Source of the DNA: Whitmania pigra | Taxonomy: Eukaryota; Annelida; Clitellata; Hirudinida; Haemopidae | Assembly: GCA_021613335.1 (NCBI GenBank) | Contig: JAJTWR010000416.1 | Coordinates: 367,501 to 431,500 of the forward strand | Direction of reading: 5' to 3' | Length of the DNA: 64,000 nt | Part shown: in pieces, positions 1 to 43,333 of the stretch | How the letters are laid out: each line of letters opens with the position of its first letter | Position numbering within the stretch: position 1 is the first letter of the stretch | Notes under the pieces: model-generated | Seen by the model: the letters and a program-made list of their open reading frames with translations, nothing else | Told to the model about the DNA's origin: nothing | Databases searched by the model: none | Position numbers and translations under genes: made by a program

Positions 1-90
1 CAACATTCATATTCGGACCTGCGCTAATTCCGCCATCTTTCGCGAACAGGATGAATATTTTGTGCTCCTCTGGGCGGAAGTCACAAAAGT

Positions 91-328
91 GTGAGTGGGG
101 TGAGTGAGTGAGTGAGTGAGTGAGTGAGTGAGTGAGTGAGTGAGTGAGTGAGTGAGTGAGTGGAGTGAGTGAGTGAGTGTGAGTGAGTGAGTGAGTGAGT
201 GGAGTGAGTGAGTGAGTGAGTGAGTGAGTGAGTGAGTGAGTGAGTGAGTGAGTGAGTGAGTGAGTGAGGAGTGAGTGAGTGAGTGAGTGAGTGAGTGAGT
301 GAGTTGAGTGAGTGAGTGAGTGAGTGAG
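91..328. repeat. (GAGT)n tetranucleotide microsatellite
   Basis: About 240 bp of GAGT/TGAG units with a few one-base slips. The Thr-His-Ser-Leu reading frame on the minus strand is a product of the repeat and not a gene. Confidence 0.97.
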
Positions 329-1817
329 AATGATTGTTTTGGGCGGGTGGGTAAACAGACGGGTTCGTAATGGACTTTTAAAAATGATTCTAAAGTGTTT
401 CTGAGATCCATTATGTGTTTTTATAGAAATTCGAACCTCCGAATGTGTTTAAAGTGGAGGAAAAAATCACAAAAAGCCGTCCGGACGATATTAAAAATGA
501 TTCTGAAGTGACGGCGTTGAATGGAGAAATTCATTAAAGACGGTGAATTGACGATGAATTCTCACTGCATCTTCATCAACTGCGACTGACGAAATGTTTA
601 TCCTTGTTTCGGCACAAAAGATCTCCTTGTATCACTTCCATCTTCCAGTTTTTGCCCGCTGCAGACATCAATCATAATTCCTGAAAACATGGCTGTAAAA
701 TTAATTGCTTCGTTGTAATTAACTCTTGCTTGATATGTAAAATATAATAAATATTTAATCAAAGTTATAATAAAGTAGGTAAATTTAAAAATTTTAAATT
801 ATTATTAAAGTATTCTTTCATTAATGTTAAGAGTATTGCTCTCGTTGCAAAATGTTATTAATTATTAAAAAAGTAAATAAAAATTATAAACGAACAATTT
901 CTAAAATGTTGTCAAATCTTTCATTTTATTCATTGAAGCAAGTATCGAAATATTTCTTTTGAAGCCACAAAAGCTTAGAGCGTCACTTTTAAGACCTTTT
1001 TTGAACTAATTCTAATAATTGAATCCACAAAGTTGACAAATTTTGATGAAATAATGACAAATGATAAAATAATTAATTCATGTGAAATAATGTAAAATAA
1101 AATAAAATAAAATAATTAATAATCAAAACAATCAGCCATTGGCATTTTCGTGATTCGTTGGTACTGGTACAAGCTATAAAATCGGGCTACTCAGAGTACT
1201 TTGAAATGTTTTTTCGTTTGAATTTCTGATTTTATTTCACATTGGAGGCAGCATTCGTGTTGTTGAACAAACTCAGAATTTAAGAATACACTCGTTTAAT
1301 GCTCATCAAATGAGACCACGTGGTAAAGGCACCATTGTTGGGGGTCGTTAATGATCCTCGTGGAAGCCGCGGTTGCCCCGGCAGAGGACAATCTGGGGAG
1401 TGGTTGATGGAGGAACATGCGGAGTCAAAGACTAGCATTTGGGAACTTTTATGTCCTTTTATCGCTAAGATATTTTCGCTTTAAATCCGCAAACAGGTCG
1501 AGAGAAAAACTTGCAAATTGTTTTCGAGTTGAATTTCGTTTATTATTTTTTTTTACTTTAAAATTTTAGCATTTTAAAGGGAGTTGTGAATCGATGTGTC
1601 TCAAACCGCAATTTCGTGAAATTACTTTTAAAAGCGTTATTAGAGCGGAAAACATTTCAGAAATTAGTTTGAAATTCTTTTCACTTCAGAGTACTTTTTA
1701 AGCAAACATCTTCGAGTCATTTTAAAATCAAATCGAATTAAATTGATGCTAATCCCGAGACGATTAAAATTCAGGCCACCATTTAAGCCCATCATTAACG
1801 ACGCCATGATGTTTCAG
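329..1817. other. AT-rich non-coding stretch before the first recognised exon
   Basis: No exon with similarity or coding character was found here. It is probably intron or upstream sequence of the plus-strand receptor gene. No signal-peptide exon was recognised, so the true 5' end probably lies left of the window or in a short exon that I missed. Confidence 0.5.
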
Positions 1818-14783
<12,966 letters not shown>

Positions 14784-15132
14784 CGACTCGGCAACTCTTT
14801 GCCACAAACACTGCTGAACCAACGGTAGTTCTGCTCAGTACCTCGACCGAGAGCCAAGGCTCGATCGTTTTTTTTTCGCTCGCTATTCGAAGCAGACGAG
14901 TTTCGCCAAACGCGGGACAAATGACTTTGGACAGCGGAGAATTCGTCATTTTAAATATTCCGAGAAAAATTAACTTTCGTTTGAAGAGTTTTGTTGTTGT
15001 TGTTGTGTTGTTGTGTTGTTGTATGGCACTAATTTGATTTCGTTTATGAGAGTTTTAACGAAGAGAGCTTCGAGGCCCAATGATGGATGCCTGGAGATTC
15101 TTCTGTTTTTACTTTCCGTTGTTTTCGCGGAC

Positions 15133-15133
<1 letters not shown>
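14784..15133. other. Region just after the receptor stop codon
   Basis: Probably 3' UTR of the receptor. It contains a short GTT/TGTTG repeat at about 14990-15022. No polyadenylation signal could be assigned with confidence. Confidence 0.5.
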
Positions 15134-15575
<442 letters not shown>

Positions 15576-15744
15576 TTGTAGGTTATTAAAATTAAATTTT
15601 TCATTAGCTTTAACTACCTATTTCATTCGAAAAATTTTTATATCCGATCGAATAGATTAATTAAATTTATACATGAACTTGTGTCTACGTCATAGAGGTA
15701 ACATTTGTTATATTCAATCGACAACCTGAATGTCTGCTACGAAG

Positions 15745-15806
15745 GATGATGATGATGATGCTAATGACGACGAAATTAATGATGATAATGGTGATGGTGG
15801 TGGTGG

Positions 15807-15838
<32 letters not shown>
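15745..15838. repeat. (GAT)n microsatellite
   Basis: GAT units with GGT and GAC variants. The poly-Asp and poly-Met frames are repeat products. Confidence 0.9.
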
Positions 15839-15839
15839 G

Positions 15840-17820
15840 TAACGATGTTACTGGTTTTGGTGTTTATTCTGATGAATTATCTGGTTATTGTCTCCTGTAT
15901 TCATGTGCGAGTTAAAAAACATTACATCAAATTGTTCGGAAAATATGCTTACTTGCATTTTGTTGTGAAATTGAGGCAATTTGGGACATCGAGTCGCCTC
16001 GGCTCCTAATAATAACACGATCATTCCTCTTTTTAGACAGAATTTGGTAGAAAAAAACAATAAAACAGCAATAACATAGTTTTCACTTCATTTATTACAA
16101 TAAATATTTTAATGAATGACTTAAAATTGAATGTAAATGAATTAATTTAGAGTCTAAAACATTTCTGATGCTTTTTAATTTATTTATTTATTTTTTAACT
16201 TTCAAATTACGTACGGATTAAAACTTTGATTTCAAATTTAAAGCCAAAAAAAAAACACGAAACGAATGATGACCTTGGCCTTCTCAAGATTTTAAAAAGT
16301 TCGAAGAAAAAAGTTCAAAGTTCTCTGAATAATTGAAATTGTGACATCCATATTTTCACAAAATGAATATTTTAAAGATTTTAAAATGAATAAAATGTCA
16401 TAAATTTTTCTTTTATAAATTAATGTGAAGATAAATTAATGTTTGAGATCCAACCATTTTTTACTTTTCATAACGGAATTTTTTTGAAGCTTTTGTGGCA
16501 TTGTCCTTTTAATGCTCCAAATGCGAATAATAACTTATTATTAATAATTCACATATTTTTATTGATTACCCATTTAATTTATTTTAAAACAACGCATTAT
16601 TTAATCGCAATGCCATGCTATTCTTAATAATAATAGTATTAATGATAACAATAATAATATTAATATTACTACTACTATTATTAATAATAACAATAATAAT
16701 AATAATATTAATATTAGGCATAATGTCATAAAAATATTTTTCAGGGCTTAGTTTACATAATTAATTTACTTATCATTTAACTATTTTATTATTAATAATT
16801 ATTTCCTAATTAATAAAATGTACAATTTCACTCCATTTTTGACTTCTAAGAAAGCGATACACTAACAATGCGCGTCGACAGCTGACGAACAGATTTGAAA
16901 CTTTGTACTCTGACAATTTTTTTGACAACTTCGCCATCGGTGTGGTTGAAAGTTTTTTAATGTTTTTAATTTGTCTTCAGCTAATCTTAAAATCTTAAAT
17001 TCTTTGAAATACAATTAGAAAGAATTAGGAATTTCACTTTCTTGTTATGCAGAGCCTTTTCGCTGTCCAATTCCTCACCAAATTGTGCAGTACTGTGATG
17101 CAACTGTGTGATAAAAATAAATTTTAATTCTTAATGCTTTGAAATTCAACTACATTCAAATTAAAGAAAATTTCTTTAACAATTCCATTATTAATTTTCA
17201 CATCGAGAAATACAATTGAAGCACAAGATTTCTTTTCATGGTGTCAAATGCATCTTCATGCGACAATGAAATCTTTTTCGAGGCAAAGAAGGAGAAGCGA
17301 TCGATTTGGAACAAAAATGGAATCTTTCAAATCTTCTTCTTTTACTGTTCCATCCTTTGTTTCTCGTTATTCATCATTTTATGGTTTTTTTATTTTTATT
17401 TCGACGTTTGATAAGAATTGAAAGAGCTTCGAATGACCGACATTTACTTCTTCAGATGAATTCCTGCGAATAATAATAATAATATAATAATAATAATAAA
17501 ACTATTTCATAAAAAAGTAGTTTTTAAAAATTTTAATGAACGAGAAATTATTAGTTAAGAAATAATGTTCGTTAAGAGCGATGTTTTTGTGTTTCTGAAA
17601 ATTTGAACTTGTCCCTGCTTACATGTAAATAATAAATTAATATTTTATTAATAAAATGTGTGTTCCTTATTTATTTATTTATATTAATATTATGAATATT
17701 ATTTCTTATTATGTTAATATTTAATTTAATGGATTTCTTAAAGGTCAGCTTCTTGTTTTGAGAGACAACATTTTGAAATGTAATTACTTAAAAGTGACAT
17801 TTCTATTTATTGAATTGAAA
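15840..17820. other. AT-rich intergenic DNA, nothing recognised
   Basis: No coding exon, RNA gene or transposon similarity seen. Short AAT/ATT runs lie at about 16620-16710 and 17468-17500. Confidence 0.55.
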
Positions 17821-18131
<311 letters not shown>

Positions 18132-18870
18132 TTGACCTATCAAATGCGAGTAGTTTATCGATGGCATGGTGCGTGAGTTTTCACGAAAATTTCTAATTAC
18201 CGCCTCTCTTTAAACAAATACTTTCCAACATTTTAAAAACATTCTTCTTTTCAAGACTTTTCCTTGACGGCGCTAAAAATTTAAAAAATTCAAAATTCAT
18301 AATGCATTATAGAAACTATGGGAATCCCCACTCAGGATATGAATGAATAATGCATGGAGCGAATGAACGATAAGCGGATGAATGGCAGGGACGTCATTTC
18401 AGCATTTTCCAAGAGGGGCAAACTCTTGCACATCTTGAGGAGATTTTTTTGCTTGTAGCCAAAATTCAGGGGGGATGGCAAACCCTCGCAAAACGTTTTG
18501 TAGAAATTTATTTTTGTACGAAACGTATTCTTTATGTATTACATTTTATAAGAATGTATTATACATTCTTTACGTGAGGCATTTTTTTTTTGAAATTTTT
18601 ATTCGCTGCAATGTGTTCTTTATGATTTTATGATCTGAAATGTATGTTTACATGAAATTTGTATGAAGCACTTCGCATGTGTATTTTGCATGACGTATGA
18701 CGTCATGACATCATGGTGATCCATGACGAGGAAACTCTGATGAGAAATATCCGGAAATTATTACAAAATAAAATTAATAATTATAATAGTTTGTATATTA
18801 TATAGTTTATATATTACTAATATTTTTAATATTTTTAAATTTTCGTGGTGCTGTAGATAGTTGTTGATGT
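18132..18870. other. AT-rich spacer, nothing recognised
   Basis: No coding or repeat structure beyond short AT runs. It may include diverged 5' sequence of the LINE that follows. Confidence 0.5.
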
Positions 18871-18881
18871 TGTTGTTATAG

Positions 18882-20030
18882 GTGTCTATGAAAGCTTGTA
18901 AGTTACCAGATGAATGGAAAACTGCCCTCATTACTCCAATTCACAAGAAGGGGCCAATTAGTTTACCAACCAACTATCGTCCCATCTCACTCACCTGTAC
19001 TTCTCACCTGTCGAGTCGCGGAGAAAATAGTGAACTATTAGAAATTACGGACTTACTTTTCAAATAATAACCTCCCACAAAGTCAACAACATGGTTTCCT
19101 TGGATCAAAATCAACAAACACAAACCTTCTTGAATGTGTTAATGACTGGACTGCTGTCATACAACAAGGCAAAAGTGTAGATATTATTTACTTTGACTTT
19201 CAAAAAGCCTTCGATTCCGTCTCACACCTCAGACTTTCACAGAAAATCAAATCTTATGGCATCTCTGGTGACTTATTCCACTGGAGTCTAAATCATCCTA
19301 GTTGTGGAAAGGACTTTAATCAAATAAATAAATAACTTATTCCACTGGCTCTCATTGTTTTCTACTAGACAGAACTGAACAAGTGCAAATAGATAGAATT
19401 TTATCTAAAACATGTTACAAGTGGAGTGCCTCAGGGGAGTGTCTTCGGACAGCACTTTTTCTCATTTTCATCAACGACTTAACTGACATCATCAACACAA
19501 TACCTAACGTCACGATGAAGCTATTCGCCGAGGATGATAAGCTCTATGCCTGCTCTGACTCCAGTCATTAACTACAGAGTGCAATTTGGCAAACTCATAG
19601 ACTGGAGTGACACATGGCAGTTAAGGTTTGCTTCGGTGAAGTGTTGCGTGTGTCATGTTTGCAGTCGTTCTGACACAAAACATACAACCCACCAATATTT
19701 CATTAATGATCGAAACCTAGAATATGTCCCCATTACAAGAGATATTAGTATTTTTATTAACAATAGTCTTACATTTATACCTGAACTTCAAACTATTATA
19801 CTAAAAGCCTCTACAAGAGCCCGCATGCTACATCTTGCCTTTTCTTCTGGAGACAAAACCATCCTTGCCAAAGCATTCACTATATATGTTCGACCACTGT
19901 TGGAATGTTGTTCCCCAGTATGGAATCCCCACCTCAAATATCTTTAAAGTTAAGGGAATCGAGTCAATCCAAAGAAGATTCACAAAAGCAATTCCTAGGC
20001 TTCGACCACAGGTAAAATTGGATTAAATGT
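18882..20030 (+). pseudogene. Decayed CR1-like non-LTR retrotransposon reverse transcriptase
   Basis: Reverse transcriptase blocks appear in order but in shifting frames: WKTALITPIHKKG and NYRPISLTC (18.9-19.0 kb), VDIIYFDFQKAFDSVSH (about 19.17-19.23 kb), TSGVPQGSV (with frameshifts, about 19.42 kb), FINDLTDI and KLFAEDDKLYA (about 19.47-19.55 kb), then RPLLECCSPVWNPHLK and IQRRFTKAIP (19.9-20.0 kb). This order is typical of CR1/Jockey-group ORF2. The catalytic F-A-D-D box reads FAED-D, so the first metal-binding Asp has become Glu. Stops and frameshifts separate the blocks, and a 50-bp insertion splits it at 19285. The element is inactive. The endonuclease domain is not seen. Confidence 0.9.
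19285..19334 (+). mobile_element. 5'-truncated LINE/SINE tail insertion with target site duplication
   Basis: A 50-bp segment AGTCTAAATCATCC...(AATA)n is flanked by perfect 14-bp copies of ACTTATTCCACTGG (19271-19284 and 19335-19348). The inserted part matches the 3' end of the unit at 53428-53653 and 62065-62281 (AGTCCAAATCATC...CAAATAAACAAAC). It interrupts the reverse transcriptase just after GDLFHW; removing it restores similarity of the flanks. Confidence 0.88.
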
Positions 20031-20269
20031 TTCGTTTTATAAAACAATTCGAAAAAATAATTTGAACAGTTGACAAGAATTACATGAGGATAGAAAGAAG
20101 AAAAGCTCGAGCATAATGATGTTATTGCTGTTGTTGTTTTGTGTCGCATAATACGTAAACACAAATTTAAATGACAACATTTGCACCATTTTTATAAAAG
20201 ATGCACTACAAAATAATTCCTGATGAGGGGATGAAATGATGGATAGGAAGAAGACGAGGAAGCTTCTGT

Positions 20270-20348
20270 TGCTGATGATGTCGGTAATGGTGACGATGAT
20301 GATGACGATGATGACGATGACGATAACGATGACGATGAAGATGATGAC

Positions 20349-20383
<35 letters not shown>

Positions 20384-20413
20384 CGATGATGATGATGATG
20401 ATGATGATGATGC

Positions 20414-20495
<82 letters not shown>

Positions 20496-20560
20496 ATGAT
20501 GATGATGATGACGATGACGATGATGATGATGATGATGATGACGATGATGATGATGATGAC

Positions 20561-20592
<32 letters not shown>

Positions 20593-20614
20593 CGATGAGG
20601 ATGATGATGATGAT
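20270..20614. repeat. (GAT/GAC)n microsatellite, about 345 bp
   Basis: GAT units with interspersed GAC and a few other triplets. Poly-Ser, poly-His and poly-Met frames are repeat products. Confidence 0.97.
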
Positions 20615-20903
20615 GTTGCTATATTGGTCGTGGTGTCGTATCCCAGAGTTGAGTGACTCATAAATGAACGCCTGGCAACACCAGGCCTCATAAACATGGC
20701 CGCTGCCTGCTGACTAATCAAACGTCGACACCGTCACCATGACAACAGAAACAACGAACGGGGGATGAAGGAGAAAGCGATTCTCTCCCTGGAAAAAACT
20801 CGACGGAATTGGAGTGAGACCGATGACGTCAATTCCGCTCACTTTCCCTCTTCAATCCTCGTCCTGCAATCTTTTCATTTTGTTTCATTTTGTCGCTCGT
20901 TCA

Positions 20904-21112
20904 CTCATTCAATCACTCAACCATTCGCTCATTCATTTATTCAACCATTCACTTATTCATTCATTCAACCATTCACTCATTCATTCATTCAACCATTCAC
21001 TCATTCATTCATTCAACCATTTACTCGCTCACTCACTCAATCATGCATTCACTCACTTACTCATTCACTCATTCATTCACTCACTCACTCAATCACCCAC
21101 TCAATCATGTAT
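20904..21112. repeat. (ATTC)n array with higher-order structure
   Basis: CATTCACTCATTC and related tetranucleotide units. A higher-order unit of about 28 bp ending in AACCATT repeats about five times. All reading frames here are repeat products. Confidence 0.9.
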
Positions 21113-21956
21113 TCGCTCAGCAATCATTTCCTGAGAGATTGATAAAGATTGGTTCTCCTGTTTAACGTGAAACGCGCTGATCCGGAGTATTCGGTTTAAG
21201 CCAACAACGAACCGCCCCCAATTTATTTTCTCCACTGGAGAAAGTTGAGAATCGACTCTGTGGAGAAAAGACATTTTCAATTATCTCCACTCCTACAGTT
21301 TCTTTCCAGTAAACATCACGGAATATTTTCTTAAGAATTACTTCTTCTTTTTTTCATTTCAATTTCATAAATTCTTCGTGGTTATCCGAGGTACTTCGTC
21401 AAAATGATCGGCTGTTATTAAACGAATCCACGTACATCTTGAATTCTGTTCGTGATAAAATTAATTTAATTTTAAACATTAAATTATGATTGATATTAAT
21501 AGTTTCAAGTGAATAATTATTAAGTTCAATAGAGAATTTAATTCATAAATCCAAATTCCGAGGTTTAAATTTACTCCGCGATTGCATTGTGTCCCCTCCA
21601 AATGATGTCGATTCTGAACTGAATTTTTAGCTTTAAAAATCTTCTGCAGAGATTTAAAACAATTAAAGATTCATAGTCATTTTGTGCATATTGCTTCGCA
21701 ATTTTATTTGAAATTAATTTCGTTCAATTGATCATTATATTTGTTGTAATATTTATAACTAGTTTGTAAAAAAAAAATATATTATTGCTTATTAAATGCA
21801 TCAATACATTAAAGGCAATATATTGAATAAATATGCAAATTGTTGAATAAAATATTCATTCAACCTTGATCAGAATAAAAAAACATTTTTCAAAACTGAT
21901 AAAATTCCAAACCCTGCTGGAAATGTGACTGAACAGTTTGAATTGAAAACGATTGA
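21113..21956. other. Intergenic DNA, nothing recognised
   Basis: AT-rich, with no exon or transposon similarity. Confidence 0.5.
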
Positions 21957-22133
21957 ACGAATGAATGAATGAATTGAAGGTGATTTAATAAATGAATGAA
22001 TTGAAGACGATTGAATGAATGAATGAATTGAAGATGAATGAATGAATGAATGAATGAATGAATGAATGAATGAATGAATGAATGAATGATGAATGAATGA
22101 ATGAATGAATGAATGAATGAATGAATGAATGAA
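21957..22133. repeat. (GAAT)n tetranucleotide microsatellite
   Basis: GAAT units interrupted by TTGAAGA; GAATTGAAGACGATT-like blocks flank the pure array on both sides. Confidence 0.93.
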
Positions 22134-22653
22134 TTGAAGACGATTGAATAAATTAATTCATCTCAGAGGAGATGGAGAGATTGCGTGTGGAAAGGAGAGT
22201 TAAAAAGTGGAATAACAACTTTAATACAAAATCTTTTCCCGTCATGATTTACGTGTCACCCATGACATCAGCACTGAAATGTCATGTTTCTCGTCCCAGT
22301 TTGAAGTTTCCTTTTTGTTTTAATAAAAAAATTTTTATGTCAAAAAAGTACTCTAAGGGCAAAAATTGTTTCCTTTAGAATTTTTACTGTACATGCCGCT
22401 AAACCGATATGATGTATTAATGTTATTATAATGATTATTGTAATAATTAAGCAAATACTCGACCAAATTAATAACAAATTAATTACATACCAATTGTATT
22501 ACTTTAAAGCGTTCAAAAATACTTGAAATCCACTCATCTATCCAGATATTTCTCAAAACCGCCTTTCCTTGCTCTTCTGAATGAATTCTTGTCATCATTC
22601 CAGATAATCCCGCCACATTCAGAGAACGGCGGCAGACGCCATGCATGCTGCAG

Positions 22654-22698
22654 GCGCATGCGCAAGCGTTTCCCGTTATAACGGAGAGTGGTATAAAA
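22654..22698 (+). promoter_or_regulatory. Core promoter: GCGCATGCGC palindrome and TATA box
   Basis: GCGCATGCGC (22654-22663) resembles an NRF-1 site. TATAAAA lies at 22692-22698, about 30 bp before the expected transcription start and 35 bp before an ATG at 22733. The motif spacing fits a real core promoter for the plus-strand gene that follows. Confidence 0.6.
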
Positions 22699-22732
22699 CT
22701 GGCGAGGTCACATTTCAAGGCAACTCCTGACG

Positions 22733-25706
<2,974 letters not shown>

Positions 25707-25727
<21 letters not shown>

Positions 25728-26180
25728 TTATCATAACGATGATGATGATGATGATCATAACGATGCTCATGGCGATGATGATGATGTTGATGACGATGAT
25801 GGTGCTGATGATGAATGTTTACTCAAGGATTAATTGTGATAACGATGATGAGGACGATTACCACGACGTAGATGGTTGCGATGATGATGATGATGATGAT
25901 GATGACGAGTTTGTTGGCAATGATGATGATGATGATGACGAGTTTGTTGGCAATGATGATGACGATGGCTATGATGATGATAACGGTGACGATGATGGCG
26001 ATGGTAATACTGATGATGAAACTAGTGATTATTGGTTATGATGATGACGACGTTCGTGTATAATGTATTAATAATTGTATTAGTATTGGTAATGATGACG
26101 ATGATGATGGTAATGATGACGATGATGATGGTAATGATGACGATCGTGAAGGAGACAGTGCTGGCGATGATGATGATCCT
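25707..26180. repeat. GAT-rich minisatellite that has duplicated the gene's last codons
   Basis: GAATGTTTACTCAAGGATTA (last codons plus stop of the acidic-protein gene, from 25707) recurs at 25813, 106 bp downstream, embedded in GAT/GAC repeats. A second internal duplication, GACGAGTTTGTTGGCAATGA, occurs at about 25903 and 25937. Confidence 0.9.
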
Positions 26181-28222
26181 AATTCCAAACAAAGATCATC
26201 CTCTTCATGCCAAGCACTCATGCATGCATGCAAGTCGCAAATACCAATGCATTATCTCGTCTGCTATTTCTGACCTAGGGCTCACGGCGGTCACCCCGTA
26301 GACCCGAGGGTCGTTTTAGTCATTGCCGACCGGGCGTTGAGCTGTTTAAAGCTATTTTCAGTAACTTTTTAATTCTATTTATTTACAACTCGTCTCCTGG
26401 TGTGTGGAAACTTGATGATTCGGACTCCTTTTAAATTACCTCACGTGATATTTTTCCGATTGTGATTTTGACCACCTATGAACTCATGAACTTACGAACT
26501 CATGAACTTATTGTCGGTTATTAGTTGTTCCAAACGAAGTCAGTGTGATAGTAAGTAATAATAAGCTGACATATGTGCGTGTTATACTCGGATTGTTCCT
26601 TTTTCAACCGTTTTCAATCACGTTGTCATTCTACAGTCAACACACAATACACTAGCACTCTCGACCAACCAAAAACGTTAACCATGGCTATGATCCATCT
26701 TCGATCGCAATCATCATCATCATCATGCGAGCCTCCAGCAAATGCTATCTCTGAGCCATTCCATTAAATTCCAGCTCCGGGTGCCGCACTCTCCTAGCGA
26801 CATAAATTCCAGATGCATCTTCGGGAAATTCTTTTGCATTTGAGAAGTTTCCCTATTATTCCACGTCCGCCGGGTACGACTCCCCCATCCATTCACCCAA
26901 CCATCCGACCGGCCTACCCTACCCTGGAAGTATGAGTCATTCCGACGGGCGTTCTAACGTTTCAGCATCTACATAATGATCGTGTGACTAGATATCCTCG
27001 CGAGCCATATGAGACGTGTGCACGCAAGAATAGAACCACTCAAAGCATCTCGTCATTAATGAAGATGCTTCGGCATCATTATCACCATCGTCGTCGTCAT
27101 CATCATCATCATTCCCTCAGGTCGTCGTCACTACAAGTCCAGTATCATCATCACTACCACCACATCATCGTCGTCTTCATCACCGTCATCGCAGACACCC
27201 ACGTCGATAAATCTCGAAATGCTTCTCAGGACTCCGGCGCCCAGAAAAAAAAACTGATTGAGAATCGATTCCAAAAGCACAATCTTCCGTCCGCCATTCG
27301 ATCAATGGAAAATATTCGAAGGATGAGAATCGGAAGCAACGTCTGTAAAATAAAATAAAATAAAATTAATTTACATTTAAACTTAATATCCAGCTCAACG
27401 AAGAAATCCCACAGCGAGGTCTCCATAGCAACGCTAAGTCAAATCACAAAGGAAATGCAGGCGCATTTTCAAGTAGCCCAAGTACTTCTTCAAAGCAATG
27501 ATGACGACGACGACGACGACGACGATTTGGTTTGAATTCCCTCTTGTGATTGGACCGTACTAGGATGACGTCAAGGCGATAAAAACGAGACAAAACAATA
27601 CAAAAGTAAAATACACTGTGCATTGCACTGCAGAAGAGCAGCAGGAGAGACGTGAATGTAAACATTTGTAAACATCTGTAAGCATTTGTAGATCCAAAAC
27701 ATATACGTATATTGATAAATAATTAATTAATTAACTAATTACGCTTAACATTACACTGACCTAAAACCAAATGGTAATGAAAATGCTTGTTAACGCTGTT
27801 GACAAAGTACACTGATGATGTTAAACCGATAGTCATGATGATGATGACGGCGATGATGATGACGATGGAGCTCAAAGATAAATGTTGATATCAAATGCGA
27901 CTCCTAAGGAATAGAGAAACTGAAAACCTCAAACGCCAAGCAAATGAAAAACAGGAAGAAAACTGCGGAAAACAAATCATAAATATTAAGTGTCATCAAT
28001 AAAAAAATATCGTTATAAAAATAAAAATAATAATAATAACAATAATAATCCAGCTTTAAAACACAAACATCTTCTGGAAGAGTCTAAAATTAACCATCCT
28101 ACAAAAATGACCTAAGTTTGTTCATCCTTTCAAAATATTTATGTGCTTTCCAGTAACAAGATCATGCATACAACTTATAGATGGTAACAATGACGACGGT
28201 TATATCATCATTACTATCCCCA
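26181..28222. other. Intergenic stretch with short repeats
   Basis: Contains scattered CAT/ATC and GAC triplet runs (about 27070-27200, 27500-27525, 27835-27870). No exon was recognised. It includes the 3' flank of the minus-strand ABCC gene. Confidence 0.5.
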
Positions 28223-28246
28223 TCATCATCATCATCATCATCATCA

Positions 28247-28249
<3 letters not shown>
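28223..28249 (-). repeat. (TGA)9 array forming the ABCC stop codon
   Basis: On the minus strand the last sense codons GGA-CTC-ATC are followed by nine in-frame TGA triplets. The gene's stop is the first unit of a microsatellite. Confidence 0.95.
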
Positions 28250-41829
<13,580 letters not shown>

Positions 41830-43333
41830 GGGAGAATCAGCAAAACTAACGCTACGAAAGCACGAGGCATTATATAGCCTCCCATTATGATTGTCATCAT
41901 CGCCATCGTGTAATTAATTTTTGAAGGTTCTAAAAAGGCCTAAATTTTTTATTCCACACTAATTTACTTTGTTTAAAGTTTCGACATTGATTAGTCATAT
42001 AAGAGCATATCTCGACCCGTTACCAGAATATAATCGAACATCGTTTTAAAGGGGTAACGGCTAATCAGATGGGCAGCAGGAAGAGTCATGGGGGCATTTT
42101 CCCTCCACAAAATAATGACTTAATGTTATCAAGAACTGGCTTAAATACATGTCATCAAAATAGCAGCAATCTGCAAGTATATGCATATACGATATTCATA
42201 GACGTCCATTAGAATGGAATAGCTTAACAAGCTAGGTGGATCCCCTCAAGTTGAGCCATTTCTCAACTCTTGCATTTTATACTTTAAAGCTGTGACTAGA
42301 ATAATTAAACATCACAAATTTTCAAATGAAACATTTTGCTTAGACTTTGTAAATTTAACTTTTAAATATATGTATGATAATACTAAATTGTGACGAGTCC
42401 TTCTGGTTCTCTTTTTAGTTTTCGTTTGGCTTTTGTTTTTGCCAATCCTTTACTGATACGGGAACGTGGCATTAGTTAAATTGGAGTTATTTCACCGCCA
42501 TATTTGGTCGTTTCTGACGAATGTTTTGAGATTTTGGATAATTGTTGTCAGTTTTGCAAGGTTAGCGTTCGAAGAGAATATATTAGCTTCGATAATAATG
42601 CACTTAACTATCTTAAGTTAAAGTATTAAAACATATTCGAATGTAAAATCATATTTAGACATTTCTACTAAATCACATATTATGCATAAGTCATATAGTT
42701 TTTACAGTTTGCTTGAGTTTTAAATTATATTATATTTTCTAGCCCCGAGAATGACAAACAGAATTTTTACATTTAGCGACTTGAGGCTTACGTCAAATCT
42801 TCTGGGTATGAATTCATATATTGATCAGCTTTCAAGTTATTATCGTATTATCAGTTTTAGTAGTGTTGAGTAGGTGGATTGCTGGGTAGATGGGTTGTTG
42901 AGTGGGTGGATTGTTCACCCAACAGGGTGAATAGATGAATGAATGGTGGAACAGTACAAGAATGAGTTGAGTAAAAACAGCTATTTATTTTAACCAATAT
43001 CGCCTTCGCATGGGGCTTCAACACTTAAAATCAGCCCGTATTTTTGATTATTAATTTATTCAGTTGAAAAGGGCGATGAGAGGAGGCTCCACGACGAAGT
43101 CGACAGCCGACCGATAAAGGATCAGGTTTCCATCGAGCCCATGCCCAGGCAAATAAGAAGAAGAGAATATCTTCCACTGGCACAATGCAACCACAAAAGC
43201 CAAATCCCCAAGTCAATGGCGAGTTTCTTGCATGTTTACGATTTTTGTGGTGATCTTATGCTATTGAGTTTGAGAGCTTCTGAATTATTAATTTTAACTT
43301 ATTAGCTTAACTAAATTTTTTGATGTTCTTCAG
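41830..43333. other. Intergenic region between the divergent ABCC and zinc-finger genes
   Basis: About 1.5 kb between the ABCC start codon (minus) and the first recognised zinc-finger exon (plus). It should hold the ABCC promoter and the missing 5' exon(s) of the zinc-finger gene. No TATA box or clear 5' exon was identified. A candidate exon near 42740-42803 has a phase that does not fit. Confidence 0.5.

Noticed and set aside
7..411. Thr-His-Ser-Leu repeat protein on the minus strand
   Set aside because: A GAGT microsatellite read in frame; the same applies to the frames over GGAT (8481-8760) and ATTC (6366-6639, 20765-21165).
20206..20721. Poly-Ser/poly-His and poly-Met frames
   Set aside because: Translations of a GAT/GAC repeat; the same holds for 9451-9500, 15730-15840 and 25709-26300.
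26984..27358. 124-codon plus-strand frame
   Set aside because: Built on CAT/CGT triplet repeats with low-complexity His/Arg runs; no supporting features.
42195..42420. RPLEWNSL-like motif suggesting another LINE tail
   Set aside because: Only a single short match; flanking translation shows no further reverse-transcriptase blocks.
42740..42803. Possible first exon of the zinc-finger gene (MTNRIFTFSDLR)
   Set aside because: Its donor leaves phase 1, while the zinc-finger exon needs phase 0.
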